Below, in pieces: positions 1 through 12,490 of a DNA stretch of 64,000 nt. The notes below the pieces were generated by a model that searched no databases, was not told the DNA's origin, and saw only the letters and a list, made by a program, of their open reading frames with translations. Source of the DNA: Odontesthes bonariensis (Eukaryota > Chordata > Actinopteri > Atheriniformes > Atherinopsidae); contig NC_134510.1 of NCBI RefSeq assembly GCF_027942865.1, positions 37,069,663 through 37,133,662 on the forward strand, in the 5' to 3' direction. The translations under genes were made by a program, and so were the position numbers. Numbering within the stretch: the first letter of the stretch is position 1; the number at the start of each line of letters is the position of its first letter.

Positions 1-345
1 GTGTTTTTCCCCTCAGCTGCACTCACTCTCCAATCACTCCCAGCCCTCTATTTAGTTTCCAGTCTCCCATGTCACTTGGTTGGATCTTTGCTTGTCTTCC
101 CTACATGCCTTCTTATCCATGCTACCGCTGTTTCCCATGTTACTCATCACCACCTTTAAGCTAAGTATTTATTCTATGCCATGCCAAGTCTTTTTGTTTG
201 TGTTTCACAGTTAAATTTTTGAATCTGGCTCAGCCGTGCCTTTTGTTTGTACTTTGTTTTTTGATTCTTGTGGAAATAAACCCAGTTTTCTTTTATAAGT
301 CCGCATCCGTGTCCTCCCTTCCCCACACCAACCTGACATTTCCCT
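1..345 (+). repeat. 3' end of an unclassified teleost transposon
   Basis: Contains an AATAAA-type signal (GGAAATAAACCCAG, near 270) followed by about 70 bases ending in CACACCAACCTGACA at 345. The reverse complement of this end (TGTCAGGTTGGTGTGG) resembles the sequence at 52769 (TGTCAGGTTTGGGTGG), so the same family seems to recur in il9r intron 2. It could be an LTR or DNA-element terminus; its class is not resolved. Confidence 0.4.
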
Positions 346-695
346 TCCTTAAGAACGGCTTCTTGACAGCCACCCTTCCATGGAGCCCATTTCTGATGAG
401 TCTTGGGCCAACAGCAGATGGATCAGCTGAAGGTCCAGATGCATCTCTCAGCTCCTGTGTCAGGTCTTTGCTGGATGTTTTCCTCTTTCTTAAGGACATC
501 ACTTTCAGATCCTGTTCATCTGCTGTAGATAGTTCTTTAGGCCTGACACTTCTTCTTTTGTCCTCCACTTGTCCAGTTTCCTCAAATGTTTTAAGGACAC
601 ACTGCACACCATGCTGAGATATGCCAAGTTTTCAGCTAACAGCTCTTTGGGAATCCGCTTGTAGCTGCAGAAATCCTGTTTTCTGTCTGTCAAAC
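296..695 (-). pseudogene. Tc1-like transposase N-terminal fragment, frameshifted
   Basis: Reading the minus strand, two frames together resemble the paired helix-turn-helix region of fish Tc1 transposases: a first part with CSYKRIPKELLAEN, then GQVEDKRR, RPKELSTADEQDLKVMSLR and NGLHGRVAVKKPFLRKGN. At least one frameshift separates them, and no DDE catalytic part follows. The final 45 or so bases recur at 42511-42556, so both sites carry debris of the same family. Confidence 0.7.
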
Positions 696-769
696 TGTGT
701 CATCTTGACAGAGTTGGGTGCCTCGTTTAAGCTTGAATGATTCATAGGTCAGTGTTAAGTGATTTTACA

Positions 770-3180
770 ACAAAAAACATGCACAGGAACAAGGACTGGA
801 CTGATAAAGAGTGAAAAAGCAGCCAATGTCCAAAGAAAAACTTCACAAAACCTGGAGCAATATTGCTCAAGACCAGAGTAAAATATTACCAGACACAAAA
901 CATGAAGAAGTCTGGGGTGGCTGAAGATTTCTGCATCGTATTGCCATCAAAAATGTAAAGAAATAACACACATTGGATGCATTTCTTTGCATTCAGACAG
1001 AGAAGTGAAGCAATAAGTCGGGCACAAGTCCAAGTTTACCAACTAATTCAATAACATAGATTTTTGCAGCATTATTCAGTATATAGTCATTCTTTTTAAT
1101 CAAGAAAACATGCATTTATATTTTTGGGGGGGATAACTTCTTGAACTACATGCTCATATAAAAACATTAGTGTGTCCACAGAGAGAGTTGTTGGAGTGAC
1201 TTTATGCACAGGCAGATTAGACTTAAACTATTGGCTCAGCAAGGGCACCTGCCGATGGCATTGAAACATCTTATCAGAACCCCAGCTATGCTGCCTCTGC
1301 TCTTTGGCTTCCACTGCGATATCGTATTGCTGAGTCTCACTTTGCATGAGAAATCGAAGTGCCGTCCCGTTCTTTATGGCCACTGCCTGCGACCTTTGTC
1401 AACCCAGCGAATTAACCTAGAGGCGTATCAGCTGCGCTGGTCTTTTTCTCCCAAAGCCTGTCCTATTAACTGAGTGAGCAGCAGAGTGAGGGTCACACTT
1501 AAGTAACCTTATCTTGTAATTGGGTTCAAGGTTAAGTGACCCTAGAGCATGGAGGTCCAGGGGTTAAGGTCACAATGTCAGGCAGACGGGGGGGGAGCTT
1601 TTAATCACTGATGGGGTCCCAAATCAAGGTCTGGCTTGGGCCAGACCCTCCCATCCCCATCTCCATCACCTTCAGCCCTCAACCTCATTCACCCACATCC
1701 ACATGAAGCTGTCCGTGTCAACTCGAACAAGGTCGGGTTTAGGGGGTCGGGTAAAGTAGTTGCCAAGCAACGCGTGTTCAACCAAGGTCTCGCAAGCTTT
1801 TAACCTTAGTGCAAATCGATACGGACAGCAATTGGGCTAATATTCATCGAGCAGATGGGAAAATTAGCTGTGAGTCTGCCTGCAGGAGATGCAGGGAGGC
1901 ATGCTGTCGGCCTTACTCGTAGCATCACTCAGACGACTCGTACTACACAGTGTTGGAAAAGCTCGGCATTGCATCAACGGGGAAATGGCTAAGACAACTG
2001 AAGGAATGCCTTGTTGTTCCTCTTGTTGTCGTCTTTTTCTTTCATCCCGTCTTTTTGTGAGATTTCCAAAATGTTCTTTTAATCTAAAGTGCCAACCTGC
2101 ATCAGTATCACATCATGTACTCATAACAAATTATTAAAATTAGCTTTTTTTTTGTCATTGAAAGTGCCACAATGGTCCCGTTGTTTGGTGAATATCAGTC
2201 CAGTTTCACACAGATCAAACCGTTAAAAAAACTAACGTTCAATACGCCGGTGAAAAAGAAACGGCAGTCTTTTAGTTCCTCTCATCTCCTTGCTTCTCTG
2301 GCTCCCTGTCTTTAAGAGAGGGAGATGGATGACCACTGGTGAAGGGGTTCAGGCAGCATGACCCACAGACCTATCCATTGCCAAGGGCGAGGAAATAGCC
2401 TAGATTAAAGAGCTTGTAAATAATGGCCCATAAACATCTGCCTGTTTGTCCGGCCAATCCATCTCAGTCTCCCATCTGGTCCTCTCTTTCTCTCACACTC
2501 CCGCTTTTGATTTCCTCGCTGCGTATGGTCCACAGGGCAAATGCATCATCAGACCAAAGTCAGTCATATTCCAGTACAAACAAACACTGAGACTGACCCG
2601 GGGGTCAGATACAGTTCAAATCCCCACCAGTCATTGCACCCATGACTCAACCCAAAGACAACAATGGAGAGCATTAGCTGTATTTTCTTTCCCTTGCTTT
2701 CCTTCCATTTATTAAGACTGTGCATTCTGTTTTGCTAGATTATTGCATATGGTAAATGCCAGTGTATGTGCGACTAATTAATTTTTAATGATTGAAGTTG
2801 TTTTTCTGTCCAGCCTCCTCTTGACCGAAGTCAAACCTTCTTTCTCCTATTAGCGGAGGCTCATTAGAACCGGGCCTGATTAGTGATTAGACGTGGCTAA
2901 TGTTGGGCACACAACATCTGCTGCGAGCTCTGACCACTTGCCCTTTCTCACATCTCTGCTCACAATGTAGTCTGGCTCGAGCTGTGTGAATCAAATGCTG
3001 GCACCACTAATAACCACCTCAGATGTGGCCCGACTGCAGGTGGCAAATTAGACCAAACAAAGAGCCAACTGCGAGCAGACTGAGGCTGCTGCCAAAAAGC
3101 CTGATGCACAGAAAATGCTTTTGCTTTTATGTCGGATCCTAGCTGAAACGAGCCTCTCTGCTGGATAAAGTGTGATTCCA
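770..3180. other. intergenic, no gene recognised
   Basis: No exon with credible splice sites or known protein similarity was seen. ORFs here (for instance 1204-1473 and 2446-2715) have no recognisable motifs. Stretches around 2270-2470 and 2800-2960 look less repeat-like than their surroundings and could be conserved non-coding sequence, but that is a guess without an alignment. Confidence 0.4.
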
Positions 3181-3460
3181 CACTGGAAAAAATCAAAGTC
3201 TTACCAAGTATATTTGTCTCATTTCTAGTCAAAATATCTCATTACATTTAAAATAAGACACAGCTGCCTAACAAGTACTATTTCAGCCAGATATAGGGAC
3301 TTGTTTTAATACAATACATCTGGAATATCTTGTTAAATGAAAAAGTCTTGAAAACAAATTGTTTTGAGTCACATATCATATGAAACAAGCTTTTTTTTTT
3401 TACATTTGAAGAGGTTTTTAAGCTAGTTTCAGGATCACATCTCAAAAGTCCTAAATATCA
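3181..3460 (-). mobile_element. family-A MITE, truncated, minus
   Basis: Begins with the family terminus CACTGGAAAAAATC and shares the whole internal sequence of the other family-A copies (CCAGATATAGGGACTTG, TCATATGAAACAAGC), but stops at CCTAAATATCA about 130 bases short of the other terminus. It faces the complete copy at 3476-3873. Confidence 0.8.
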
Positions 3461-3475
3461 GTGCAGTGGACTTTG

Positions 3476-3873
3476 CACTGGAAAAAATGCCCCTCCTAAA
3501 ATAAGTAAAAAAAACAACAAATACAAGACGTTTTGCTTGAAATAAGCAAAAAAAATCTGCCAATGGAACGAGTGAAAATCGGCATGTCAAGATTTCTTGA
3601 AATAAAATGTGATATTTAGGACTTTTGAGATAAAAGTGATCTTGAAATTAGCTTAAAAACCTCTTGTTTCATATGATATGTGACTCAAAACAATTTGTTT
3701 TCAGGACTTTTTCATTTAACAAGATATTCCAGATGTATTGTGTTCAAACAAGTCCCTATATCTGGCTGAAATAGTGCTTGTTAGGCAGTTGTGTCTTATA
3801 TTAAGTGTAATGAGATATTTTGACTATAAATGACACAAATATACTTGGTAAGACTTTGATTTTTTTTCTAGTG
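3476..3873 (+). mobile_element. family-A MITE, near complete, plus
   Basis: Runs from CACTGGAAAAAATGCCCC to a slightly decayed TTTTTTTCTAGTG. The termini are inverted repeats of about 13 bases. No transposase is encoded. At least seven further copies or parts occur in this window at 60-95% visible similarity. The superfamily is uncertain because no clear target duplication was seen at any copy. Confidence 0.8.
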
Positions 3874-4285
3874 TGATGACTTCCAGACAGACTCCCGAAC
3901 AACGAAACCATTCGAATTATTTTCTCTTTCATGACAGCTGGACTGGAAATGGGTTGCTTGTGGCTCAGAGATATTCTGTAGGTCTGAGCAGACAGTGGTT
4001 GCAACCTTAAAGACATACAGTGTGAGCTGTCAACTGCAGTTACATCACAAAGAGCCATTTGATCCAGTCTACTGCCCTGCTAACGGTTGCCGAGGCCTAA
4101 ATGATAACATCAGTAGCTAACATGCTCATGGGGAATTGGTTATGTTTTAAATTGGATGCACAAACTTGGAAAGATTCATCATTAACTAAAGGTCCTGGGG
4201 TCTCTCCTCAGGAAGAAAAAAATGTAATTTAAAACAAATTTCCTGCATTTATTTTTACAACATCTGACCTCTTGGAGAAGACATG

Positions 4286-4690
4286 TAATGAAATATGAGA
4301 AAGTTAACCTGGTATTTACAGGGGGGTCCGTTAAAAAACAAAGAATGCAACAAGAAAACAGTATAAACCTGTTTGCATTGGACCGTATTCCAACCTTTTT
4401 GCTGACGGACTGGCTACCTTCCCAGGATTTGCGCTGCTTTTTGTCTAATGGCAGCTGGGATGAAATCCAGCCCCTGAATAGAATGAAATTGAATGAACAA
4501 ATTAATGAATTCGTGTTTGGTGTCTAGATGTCTGTGCATCGCGAGTTATCAATTCTAAATTTTAGTTTAAGTCCATTACTTATTAAGGCATTGGTAAGGG
4601 GTGCTGGAAAAGAGCTGATACACGGAGGCAAAGGCAGGCAATTACTGATAACATTCATCAGTGGGTATCAACTCATACGCATAAGCAAGG
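4286..4690. repeat. 405-bp repeat, first copy
   Basis: Nearly identical to 12491-12880 plus 13410-13432 (shared words: AAAGTTAACCTGGTATT, GATTTGCGCTGCTTTTTGTC, GGTGCTGGAAAAGAGCTGAT). ORFs inside are not conserved between the copies, so it is treated as non-coding. It is either an unrecognised transposon or a dispersed duplication. Confidence 0.7.
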
Positions 4691-5599
4691 AGTTTTGTTC
4701 CTATTTTCGTTCCCATGGCTGAGGAAGGAAATGGAAAAAGTTCTGGGTTATCGGTAGAAAAGCTAACACGAGTAATAAATTTGTCCAAGTGCCCTCAACA
4801 ATGGAATTAGATTAACTGAAAGAACACAAAACTGGATATTAAACACTCGACCAGAGCTTGAAAGTCTTTTCCAACGTCTGAGCTCATCTCTACATCAGAA
4901 CGCTGTCAGTCTAACGTTAGAAGTTAGCTCGTTAGCTCGTTAGCATGGGCTGATAGTGTTAGCTAACAACAACGAATTGTTTGGGAGTCAGTAGGCCATG
5001 TCATTTCAGCAGTTAAACAAAATCTCACGTTCCTTCTCCGTACACAAACTCCACGAGGAGTTGGACTGAAACAACTGATAGTGGTTTGAATATGCTAATT
5101 AAAAATGTATAATCATAGGCTGCCTACACATAAGTCACCCGTCTCTGGAACGATGATGAAATTTGTTCCCTCTGACATCCGTGCGGCTGCCACGTGCGCG
5201 CCCTCGATGCGCACGGTTATTGTGCTTACCTTCGCAGGGCAGCTCCAGAGTGGTGTGAAAGCAACTGCTACCTGCAGCGCATGCAAAATTGAAAATGAGT
5301 GAAATGCAAGCTTGGAGAATCACTAAATAATGTATTGATCTCACGGAACTTCTTGATTGTGAAAGTAGACCTCTTCTTTTCTCAATAGCTCAGCAAACGG
5401 TGACCACTGAGATGCAACTTTGTGAGACATGTCATACAGGCGTAGGACTGACTTAGTTATTGGAAATGCACAAATATCAGCTGATCAACCTGTTTAATGT
5501 CATAGAGTTCACAGTCATAGGTCATACACTGTAGTTTTCTCTTCTATTTTCTATTTCAGTTTCTATTTCTTTCAGATTTCAAAGCTTCACAAGCACATC
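4691..5599. other. intergenic, nothing recognised
   Basis: AT-rich sequence with short AACGTTAG/GTTAGCTCGTTAG runs near 4910-4945. No exon or repeat with termini was recognised. Confidence 0.35.
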
Positions 5600-5603
5600 T
5601 TAA

Positions 5604-7349
5604 AGGAGAACTTTGTTTTTTTTTCATTCATTCTGGCATAAAATACGTTCATCTACTCACCGATAACAGTTTGGTGAAAGTCGGCGTCCTTCGGAAGATA
5701 TTTAGATCACTGGAGATCTGCGTATATCTATATAACGGGAGAGAACAGAGACAATACAGCCTCTAAATAAGGCATTATCTGTCTTACAATAATTTCTGGA
5801 GACATCCAGACGTGTGCCTTCTGGCCTCAAATCCCACTCGGACCAACAAAGGCCTTCCCCCTCTGTTGGCATAAGACGCATTCCCACTGTAGGAACCTTC
5901 TGCAGTTCCTTTAACCTTTTCAGGAACGGGGACGTTTTTTCCCTCATTCGCGCATACAGGAACTCGGGACCACGGCCCTCAGTTCCTGGAACCATTTCAG
6001 CTCCTTCTCCTCAGCTGGGTCTGTTCTGGTTCCCATAGCAACACATCTGACGGAGGTGTTTGGTGGTCGGTAGCTCCGCTCATGTTGTCACGGCTGAAAT
6101 GTTTCCTCATACGACACGGACACAACCGGCGCGTGTTTAATAAGTTAAACTTACACATCAGCCGCTTTCGGACAGAGCCGTTCTAAGAACGGTCCTCCTC
6201 GAATTTCGTTCTAATAGCTGTCCTTCCCCAGTGGAACTGTTTCAGTCTGCATTCCCACATGAGTCGGACCTTAATAGGGACTGATGCGACGCAGCCGTCT
6301 GCGACAGCGACGTGTTACTTTAGCGCCACATTCAACAACAGAACAAAACAAAACCTGGTAAAAGTAAGGAGAGAAGAAAAAAACACCACCAAGAACACTT
6401 CAAAAAGCCAGCTTTCAAAAACAAGAAAAAAAAAGGTGTATTTTGCTTTAAAAAAGCAAAATTATCTGCCAATGGAACAAGAAAATGTGGCTTGTCAAGA
6501 TTTTTCAAAACAAGTAAAAATAGTTAATCTCAATTAATCCACAAATACCTTAGAATTAGTGTATTTTAACTAATAACAAGTACATTTTTTTTTATTCTAA
6601 TTAAATACACGTGGCCTATTTTCTCAATATATTGAAAAATATTCTTGAATTAAGTAAATGCTAGAGCCATTATCTTGACATAGTGGTATGCAGTAGGCCT
6701 TATATTTCTTGAAACCAGCTTGGAAACTGTTGATATTCTAGCTTCAAGCATGTACTTACTCAAAACAGGTCCTAACATCTCAGTAACAAGCTGTAATATC
6801 TTATTTAGATAATTAAGGACAGAAACACTTAAAACAAGTGAAACAGTCTAACATAAAAACTGCTTACTAAGAAGAACTATCTTATCGGATATATCCCTTT
6901 GATCTAAGATATTTCTTTTTACTTAGATTTCACTTTTTGCAGTGAAGCTAACATGGAGAGCGGGGAGGCCACCGTGTTCATGGTCTGCATGATGGTGATA
7001 TTAATCATGGACGATCACATCGGGCGTCTAACATGGAGGCTGGAAGAGCTCACAGAGAGAGTCAGGAGACGAAGGATGGAGCGCAGGCCATACTTATTGG
7101 TTTCATGAAGGAAGGAAGGAAGGAAGGAGCAATTAATCTTTTCAAACAGATAACTTCAGTTATGCTCAGTACAAATGTAAAGTTACCCTAACCGCCAACT
7201 TCTGCCTTAGGAAGGGGGGATTGTGGGTAACGTAGCTGTGATTGTTCTTCCGAAGGACGCCGACTTTCACCAAACTGTTATCGGTGAGTAGATGAACGTA
7301 TTTTATGTCCAGGAAATAAGGTCCAGGTTTGAATAACCCAACTTCCCCT
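5604..7349. mobile_element. TTAA-flanked DNA element with about 65-bp TIRs
   Basis: Flanked by TTAA at 5600-5603 and 7350-7353. Inverted repeats include GATAACAGTTTGGTGAAAGT (about 5661) against ACTTTCACCAAACTGTTATC (about 7263). TTAA duplication suggests a piggyBac- or Kolobok-type mobiliser. The inside is composite: Harbinger-like debris (GCATTCCCACTGTAGGAACC near 5878) and a diverged relative of family A at 6389-6943. No intact transposase is present. Confidence 0.7.
6389..6943 (+). mobile_element. older relative of the family-A MITE
   Basis: Shares the core CTGCCAATGGAACAAG, then GGCTTGTCAAGATTT, with family A and ends in CTTTTTGCAGTG, but the rest has diverged. It sits inside the 5604-7349 element. 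Directly after it, 6953-7109 keeps a short open frame starting MESGEATVFMVCMMVILIMD, possibly a Harbinger leftover. Confidence 0.5.
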
Positions 7350-7353
7350 TTAA

Positions 7354-7985
7354 CTACTGATGGCACACATTTCCCTCGGATGACTTATGTGTTTGAATGA
7401 GAGGCAGAATGTACCACGCCATCAGTAGATTTTCCAGGCAGGTGAGCTGCAACTAAAGCTTCATGATCTCGCATCACTGAGAGCGACACTGGCCTTCACG
7501 TCTTAAATGAGCCCTCTAACCTCCCGCTGTCACATTGAGTGATCTACCACCTCAGCTCTGAATCTCACTCAAGGTAAGGCGTCCAATGATGGCGTCTTCG
7601 GCGTCTTGCTTTCATGCAGCTCGAAGCCAGATTGTTTCGCTTTTTTTTTTTTAAAAAAAGTCGTCCAATTTTCACTCCTTTACCCCAAAATCCCCCTTCT
7701 CATCTCTTCTCTTTTTAGAGCTTAGCTTCAATTTATGATCTGCCATTTCTGACCTAGTGAGTGACCCCACACCTTAAATGCATTCCAATGGATCCAACAA
7801 ATTTATTTGGCAGATAAATCATTGCTTACCAAATGCGTGTAGGGTCCAAGGTCACAGTTGGGGAAGAGGATAAAAATGAAATTATTGAGGCAGTGGGTCA
7901 GGCTGAGTGCTAACATTAATGCCCCCCAACCCTCCAAGCTGGTGCTTGAATATAGTTCAAACAAATTTGACACACACACCCTTTG
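7354..7985. other. intergenic, nothing recognised
   Basis: No exon or repeat recognised. 7370-7575 is of mixed composition and might be conserved non-coding sequence; this cannot be judged from one genome. Confidence 0.3.
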
Positions 7986-8393
7986 CACTGGAAAAAATGC
8001 CCCTCCAAAATTAAGTTAAAAAGCAGCAAATACAAGACGTTTTTGCTTGAAATAAGCAAAAAATCTGCCAATGGAACTAGTGAAAATCGTCTTGTCAAGA
8101 TTTCTTGAAATAAGATGTGATATTTAGGACTTTTGAGATAAAAGTGATCTTGAAATTAGCTTAAAAACCTCTTCAAATGTAAAAAAAAAAAGCTTGTTTC
8201 ATATGATATGCGACTCAAAACGATTTGTTTTCAAGACTTTTTCATTTAACAAGATATTCAAGATGTATTGTCTTCAAACAAGTCCCTATATCTGGCTGAA
8301 ATGGTACTTGTTAGGCAGTTGTGTCTTATATTAAGTGTAATGAGATACTCAATGAGACAAATATACTTGGTAAGACTTTGATTTTTTCCAGTG
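7986..8393 (+). mobile_element. family-A MITE, complete
   Basis: Complete 408-bp copy from CACTGGAAAAAATGCCCC to GATTTTTTCCAGTG. It is a useful reference copy for the family because both inverted termini are intact. Confidence 0.85.
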
Positions 8394-9523
8394 TGTATAC
8401 ATTTAACTAAACAAGGTGCACATTGAGCGTGTTTCCTCTTAGAATAAGAACATCAACCCCAATCTTCGTTTTAGTGCAGGAAAATATTTTGACTCAACAG
8501 ATCTGGATGTTGGTGGAATAATCCTCTCATGGTTCCTGTCTTGTTTTATCAGTATTCTTTTGTTCCAAAGTAGCGCTTAATCATCACAGAAACTAATATG
8601 TGTGTTAACCCTCTGGCCCTTTTTTTTTTACACTACGTCTAAATGTGGCTGTAAATGTAAGCAGAAGTAATAAAATGTGAGCAACAGATACAGATGCGTT
8701 TAAATCTATAACTGCACTGATAATTAAGGTTGTATGCACAGTAATTATCATGCAGACCCTCTTAAAGTGTTTAATTCTCCTTGAAAAATAATGGCAGTGC
8801 TCCCAAACTGTGGTTCATATTCACCAAAGGCTAAATTCTTTCCAGCAATTTTATATTTCCGGAGCAGTCCTTTTGAAGAACTCTATGATTATGACACATT
8901 TGGTAGTAGTTGAGGGCTCGAGTACAGACTCAGGGGGTCAAAAAAAAAAAGAAAAAGGAGGCGTTCCTCTTTGGCTCCAGCCTGGACAGCCCTTCTCTTA
9001 AAAGAAATGCTCGTGTTATCCTGGCCTTCACCTCTTTATTAGCCTTCTTTCTTGGAAAGCACAAAATCCTCCCAGCTTTAGATGGATCAGAGATATTACA
9101 CACTTTTTAAAAGGTGAAAAAATAAGAATATTTATATTCAATAAGGGACCCCTTCCTCGAATACTTTGACAGCTTGCAGGTGATGCTTAATAGAGCAAAT
9201 AATGTTCCCTCTCATCATTTTAGCCTTGCCTCGTTTCTCTTAATAACTTTGAATATACTATTATAATATTCTTCATGTTGTATCTCCCAGGGTTAAGAGT
9301 GGTAAACTAATTGTGTGCGCTGTGCAAATACAACTGCAAGATCCGGACTTGAGGGATAAGGTGAAGGTTTGGGTGGGATGATCATGGGGGAAGCAATGGG
9401 AACCCTTTATGTAGACAGTTCTATGGTTTTGTGTATATTTTGCATGCTGCAGACAAGTTCTGTCAGGGTGTAATTAATGTGAAAAAGGAGGCAAGAAGAG
9501 GATGAAGTAGAATAAAAGAATGC
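8394..9523. other. intergenic, nothing recognised
   Basis: AT-rich, with an A10 run at 8941. No exon, RNA gene or repeat with recognisable termini. Confidence 0.35.
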
Positions 9524-9531
9524 ATTAAACG

Positions 9532-10548
9532 CAGAGGTGGGTCGAGTAACCAAAAATTGTACTCAAGTAAAAGTACCGTTACTTCAGAATAATATCACTC
9601 AAGTAAAAGTAAAAAGTAGTCTTTTACTCTTACTTGAGTAATTATTTGAATAAGTGCTTGGTGAAAAAACTACTCAAGTACTGAGTAGCGTCTGATTTAT
9701 TTGTTAACACAAGCATTCAATCAGACAGACAAAAATACTAAATAATCATCTTTAGGCCAATTAGAGTTCATGCAATTGATAAAATAAATTAAAATGAATT
9801 AATTAATTACAAAATAGCTTAAATTAAAATAATCCAGGTAAATTCAAGAACTTCAATAAAAAATAAAAGAGACTTAGGAAATGTTTAAAACATATGTAAC
9901 CCATATGTAACCTAAAAAACAAACATTCACCTATCCATGGGGGGAAAAACGAGTTTAGGAAACTTACCGCTACATGTTTCCTCAAGTTAGATGTTGAGTT
10001 TCTGCTGAAATGTGCGTTTGTTTTGGTTGACACAGAAGACACATAATGTAGCTGCTGTTTCTCACTCTTTGTAAGGTAAACATGCTTTCAGTATGAGGCC
10101 TCGTCTGCGTCTTCATTTCCCACCGTTGGTTCTGACATTTTTCATCTGTTTCTTTGTTTGTTTGCTACGACTGCTAATGCTAAAGCTAACCCGTCCCGCC
10201 GCTGAGATTGAGTATGGTCACGTGACCAGACTGCACGGCTGCGTCTGATTGGTGGAACACAGTCAGGTGGTAGAGTCTTTGGCGGAAGTCTCTCTCTCTG
10301 TCAGAATAAAACATTAAAATGAGGCGTACGCGGGGGGATAAAAATAATGAGGCGTAGAATACCAAAGAGGTAAGAAGAAAAGTAACCAGCTCATTGTAGC
10401 CTAATGTAGCGGAGTAAGAGGACAGTTTCTGCTGCACACATCTACTCAAGGAAAAGTAAAAAGTATAGAGATTTAAAACTACTCTGAGAAGTATAATTTT
10501 TTTTTAAAACTTACTCAAGTAAATGTAACTCGTTACTACCCACCTCTG
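9532..10548. mobile_element. hAT element, CAGAGGTGGG type, non-autonomous
   Basis: Termini CAGAGGTGGGT and ACCCACCTCTG, each followed inward by CTCAAGTAAAAGTA-like subterminal repeats typical of this abundant fish family. The flanks ATTAAACG (9524-9531) and CTTAAACG (10549-10556) are a 7/8 target duplication, as expected for hAT. Length 1017 bp; no transposase. Confidence 0.85.
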
Positions 10549-10843
10549 CTTAAACGCATGACACTAAATACTAAGATAACATAAAACAATATAAGACAAA
10601 GGAAACCAAGACTAAACCTAACAAAAACAGGGGGAAACCTAAGAAAAGGTAACATAACATAACATTCCTCACAGCTTCATTCATACATACCTACGACAGC
10701 CACAGACAAGAGGGAGCCTAATCATTTGATCAAATACCTGAAAGGATCTGAGTTTCCTCACAACATATTTTTATTATAAGATCATTGAACTATCTTCCAT
10801 TAGGAACACAGCTGTCTTCCATGTGCTGCAAACTGGAGCTGAA

Positions 10844-10987
10844 CATTTAAAATAAAACTAAATGCTAAAACCTCTACACTACTTTTGGATTTATTTTTGA
10901 TTTTGCGTACAAATGCGATTAATCGTGATTAATCAGGGAAATCATGCGATTAATTAGATTAAACATTTTAATCGTTGCCCAGCCCTA
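10844..10987 (-). mobile_element. family-C hAT fragment (one end), inverted
   Basis: Reads inward from the terminus GCCCAGCCCTA at 10987 through AATCGTGATTAATCAGGG to TTTAAAATAAAACTAAATGC. It matches the first 140 bases of the full copies at 36024 and 47149 in reverse; the remainder is missing. Confidence 0.75.
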
Positions 10988-11814
10988 GTTAGCATACACA
11001 CAATAGCAAACAACAGGCCACTTAAATCATCTTCTGGGGCCGGACTGAGGTGAATAGTAATGCCTCGGGGTGCTTAACACACTGTACAGGTGGACAGCTT
11101 GAACATAAACTTCAATGTGATTTCTGAGCTGTAAGCCATGTTTTATACCTTCTCCTGAGTCGGAGAGATCAAATTCTACAAGGATGAGCGTTTATAATCC
11201 ATCTCTTCATGGGTGGCGGTTTAAAAGGGGATCACCTGTGATTGTTAATTTGATTTGTCTGACCAGTCCCCCACCAGGGTGGCTTATCCGTGACCTCTGA
11301 ACCTGCCAGTTTTCCAGTTGGCTGATCAGGACGAGAACCTTCACTTGACCCCCCTCAGCCTGTATGGTAATGTCATGTGTCAGGGGGGGGGTGGGGCGCT
11401 GATCAGACTGTGATGCTACAGAAGGAGCTCAAACTCAAAGCCACCCCCTCTGCGTCTCGTCATGTCCGAATGAAATCACGCCCAAGGAAACGCATTGATC
11501 AAAAATAGATGTGCATTAATTAAATTAAATCCACAGAGCAACAATTTATCAATGTACACGTTACTCGCCGTGCGTGGATGAATCCTTTGAAGGTGCTTTT
11601 ACACTAAAGGGGGGGGGGGGCAGGTTGTGTTTCTGTGGGCCACAGATGCATATCTTACAGTTTATTTTGTCAACATTTTTGTTTCTTGAGACAAACTGGC
11701 AAAATGATTGAGTGTGAGCCTGAAGGTGCCTGTTGGATTTCAGCAAGACATGAACCTGATGAACGTGGCTATAACATCATGTTTTAATGTACTGTTTGTG
11801 AATTAGAATTAAAT
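10988..11814. other. intergenic, nothing recognised
   Basis: No gene recognised. Contains short G runs near 11384-11396 and 11609-11620. Confidence 0.35.
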
Positions 11815-12420
11815 TAGGGCTAATTTAATCTAATTAATCACATGATTTCCCTGATTAATCACGATTAATCGCATTTGTACGCAAAATCCAAAAATGAATC
11901 CAAAAGTAGTGTATAGCTTTTAGCATTTAGCTTTATTTTAAATGTGCTGCCATATGAATAAAAGTGCCATAACATTTGTTGTGCAAACACACTTTTAACA
12001 TCAGCATCTTTCTGTAGTTTTTATGTAGAAGCCTCGCTCCACTGTCTGTTTCCTTGAATGACTTGCTGCTATCAGTTGTGTGTTTTGCCTTTAAGTGATA
12101 TTTTAGACTGGAACTACTACGCTGAGAAGACAATTCAACTTGGCAGTGTTTACAGATGACTTTGGTTCTGTCGACTCCGCCGTCTGGAAGAACTTTAAAA
12201 TGAAAATGGCCGAGTAAAAGTTCCGTACCCTTCTCCATGTTTGGTGGATCCGCCGATTACTTTCTTTTCCGGTTCCACAGCAGACAGCAACAGACTTTTA
12301 CAGAATAAAAGCCTGTGAGCAACAGACTTTTACAAAATAAAAGCCTGTGAGCAACAGACTTTTACAAAATAAAAGCCTGTGAGCGACAGACTTTTACAGA
12401 ATAAAAGCCTGTGAGCAACA
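11815..12420 (-). mobile_element. family-C hAT remnant carrying a BED-finger ORF
   Basis: Starts at a shortened terminus (TAGGGCT, with about 18 bases lost). It holds a 101-codon minus-strand frame (12238-11933) with a BED zinc finger: C-x2-C in VICKHCQVEL, and H-x4-H in YHLKAKH. BED fingers are the DNA-binding part of hAT transposases; the catalytic hAT domain is absent. The far end is replaced by four copies of a 30-base unit (12287-12420), and the right terminus is missing. Confidence 0.75.
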
Positions 12421-12475
12421 GGGGTGGTCCGTGGCGTAGTGGGTTGAGCAGGCGCCCCATGTACAAGACCTCTTG
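12421..12475 (+). repeat. tRNA-derived SINE head fragment (possible)
   Basis: Contains TGGCGTAGTGGGTTGAGCAG, which resembles a tRNA D-arm/A-box (TRGYNNARNNGG) as in fish tRNA-derived SINEs. No B box (GGTTCGANNCC) follows, so it is a fragment and not a functional tRNA gene. Confidence 0.4.
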
Positions 12476-12490
12476 GATGTAGGAGACCTG

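Noticed and set aside
198-617. 139-codon plus-strand ORF
   Set aside because: It is the antisense shadow of the Tc1 transposase fragment on the minus strand.
11933-12238. BED-finger ORF as a host zinc-finger gene
   Set aside because: The same ORF lies in hAT copies with 8-bp target duplications at 36 and 47 kb, so it belongs to the transposon.
12421-12490. tRNA gene
   Set aside because: An A-box-like word is present but no B box and no cloverleaf; treated as a SINE fragment.
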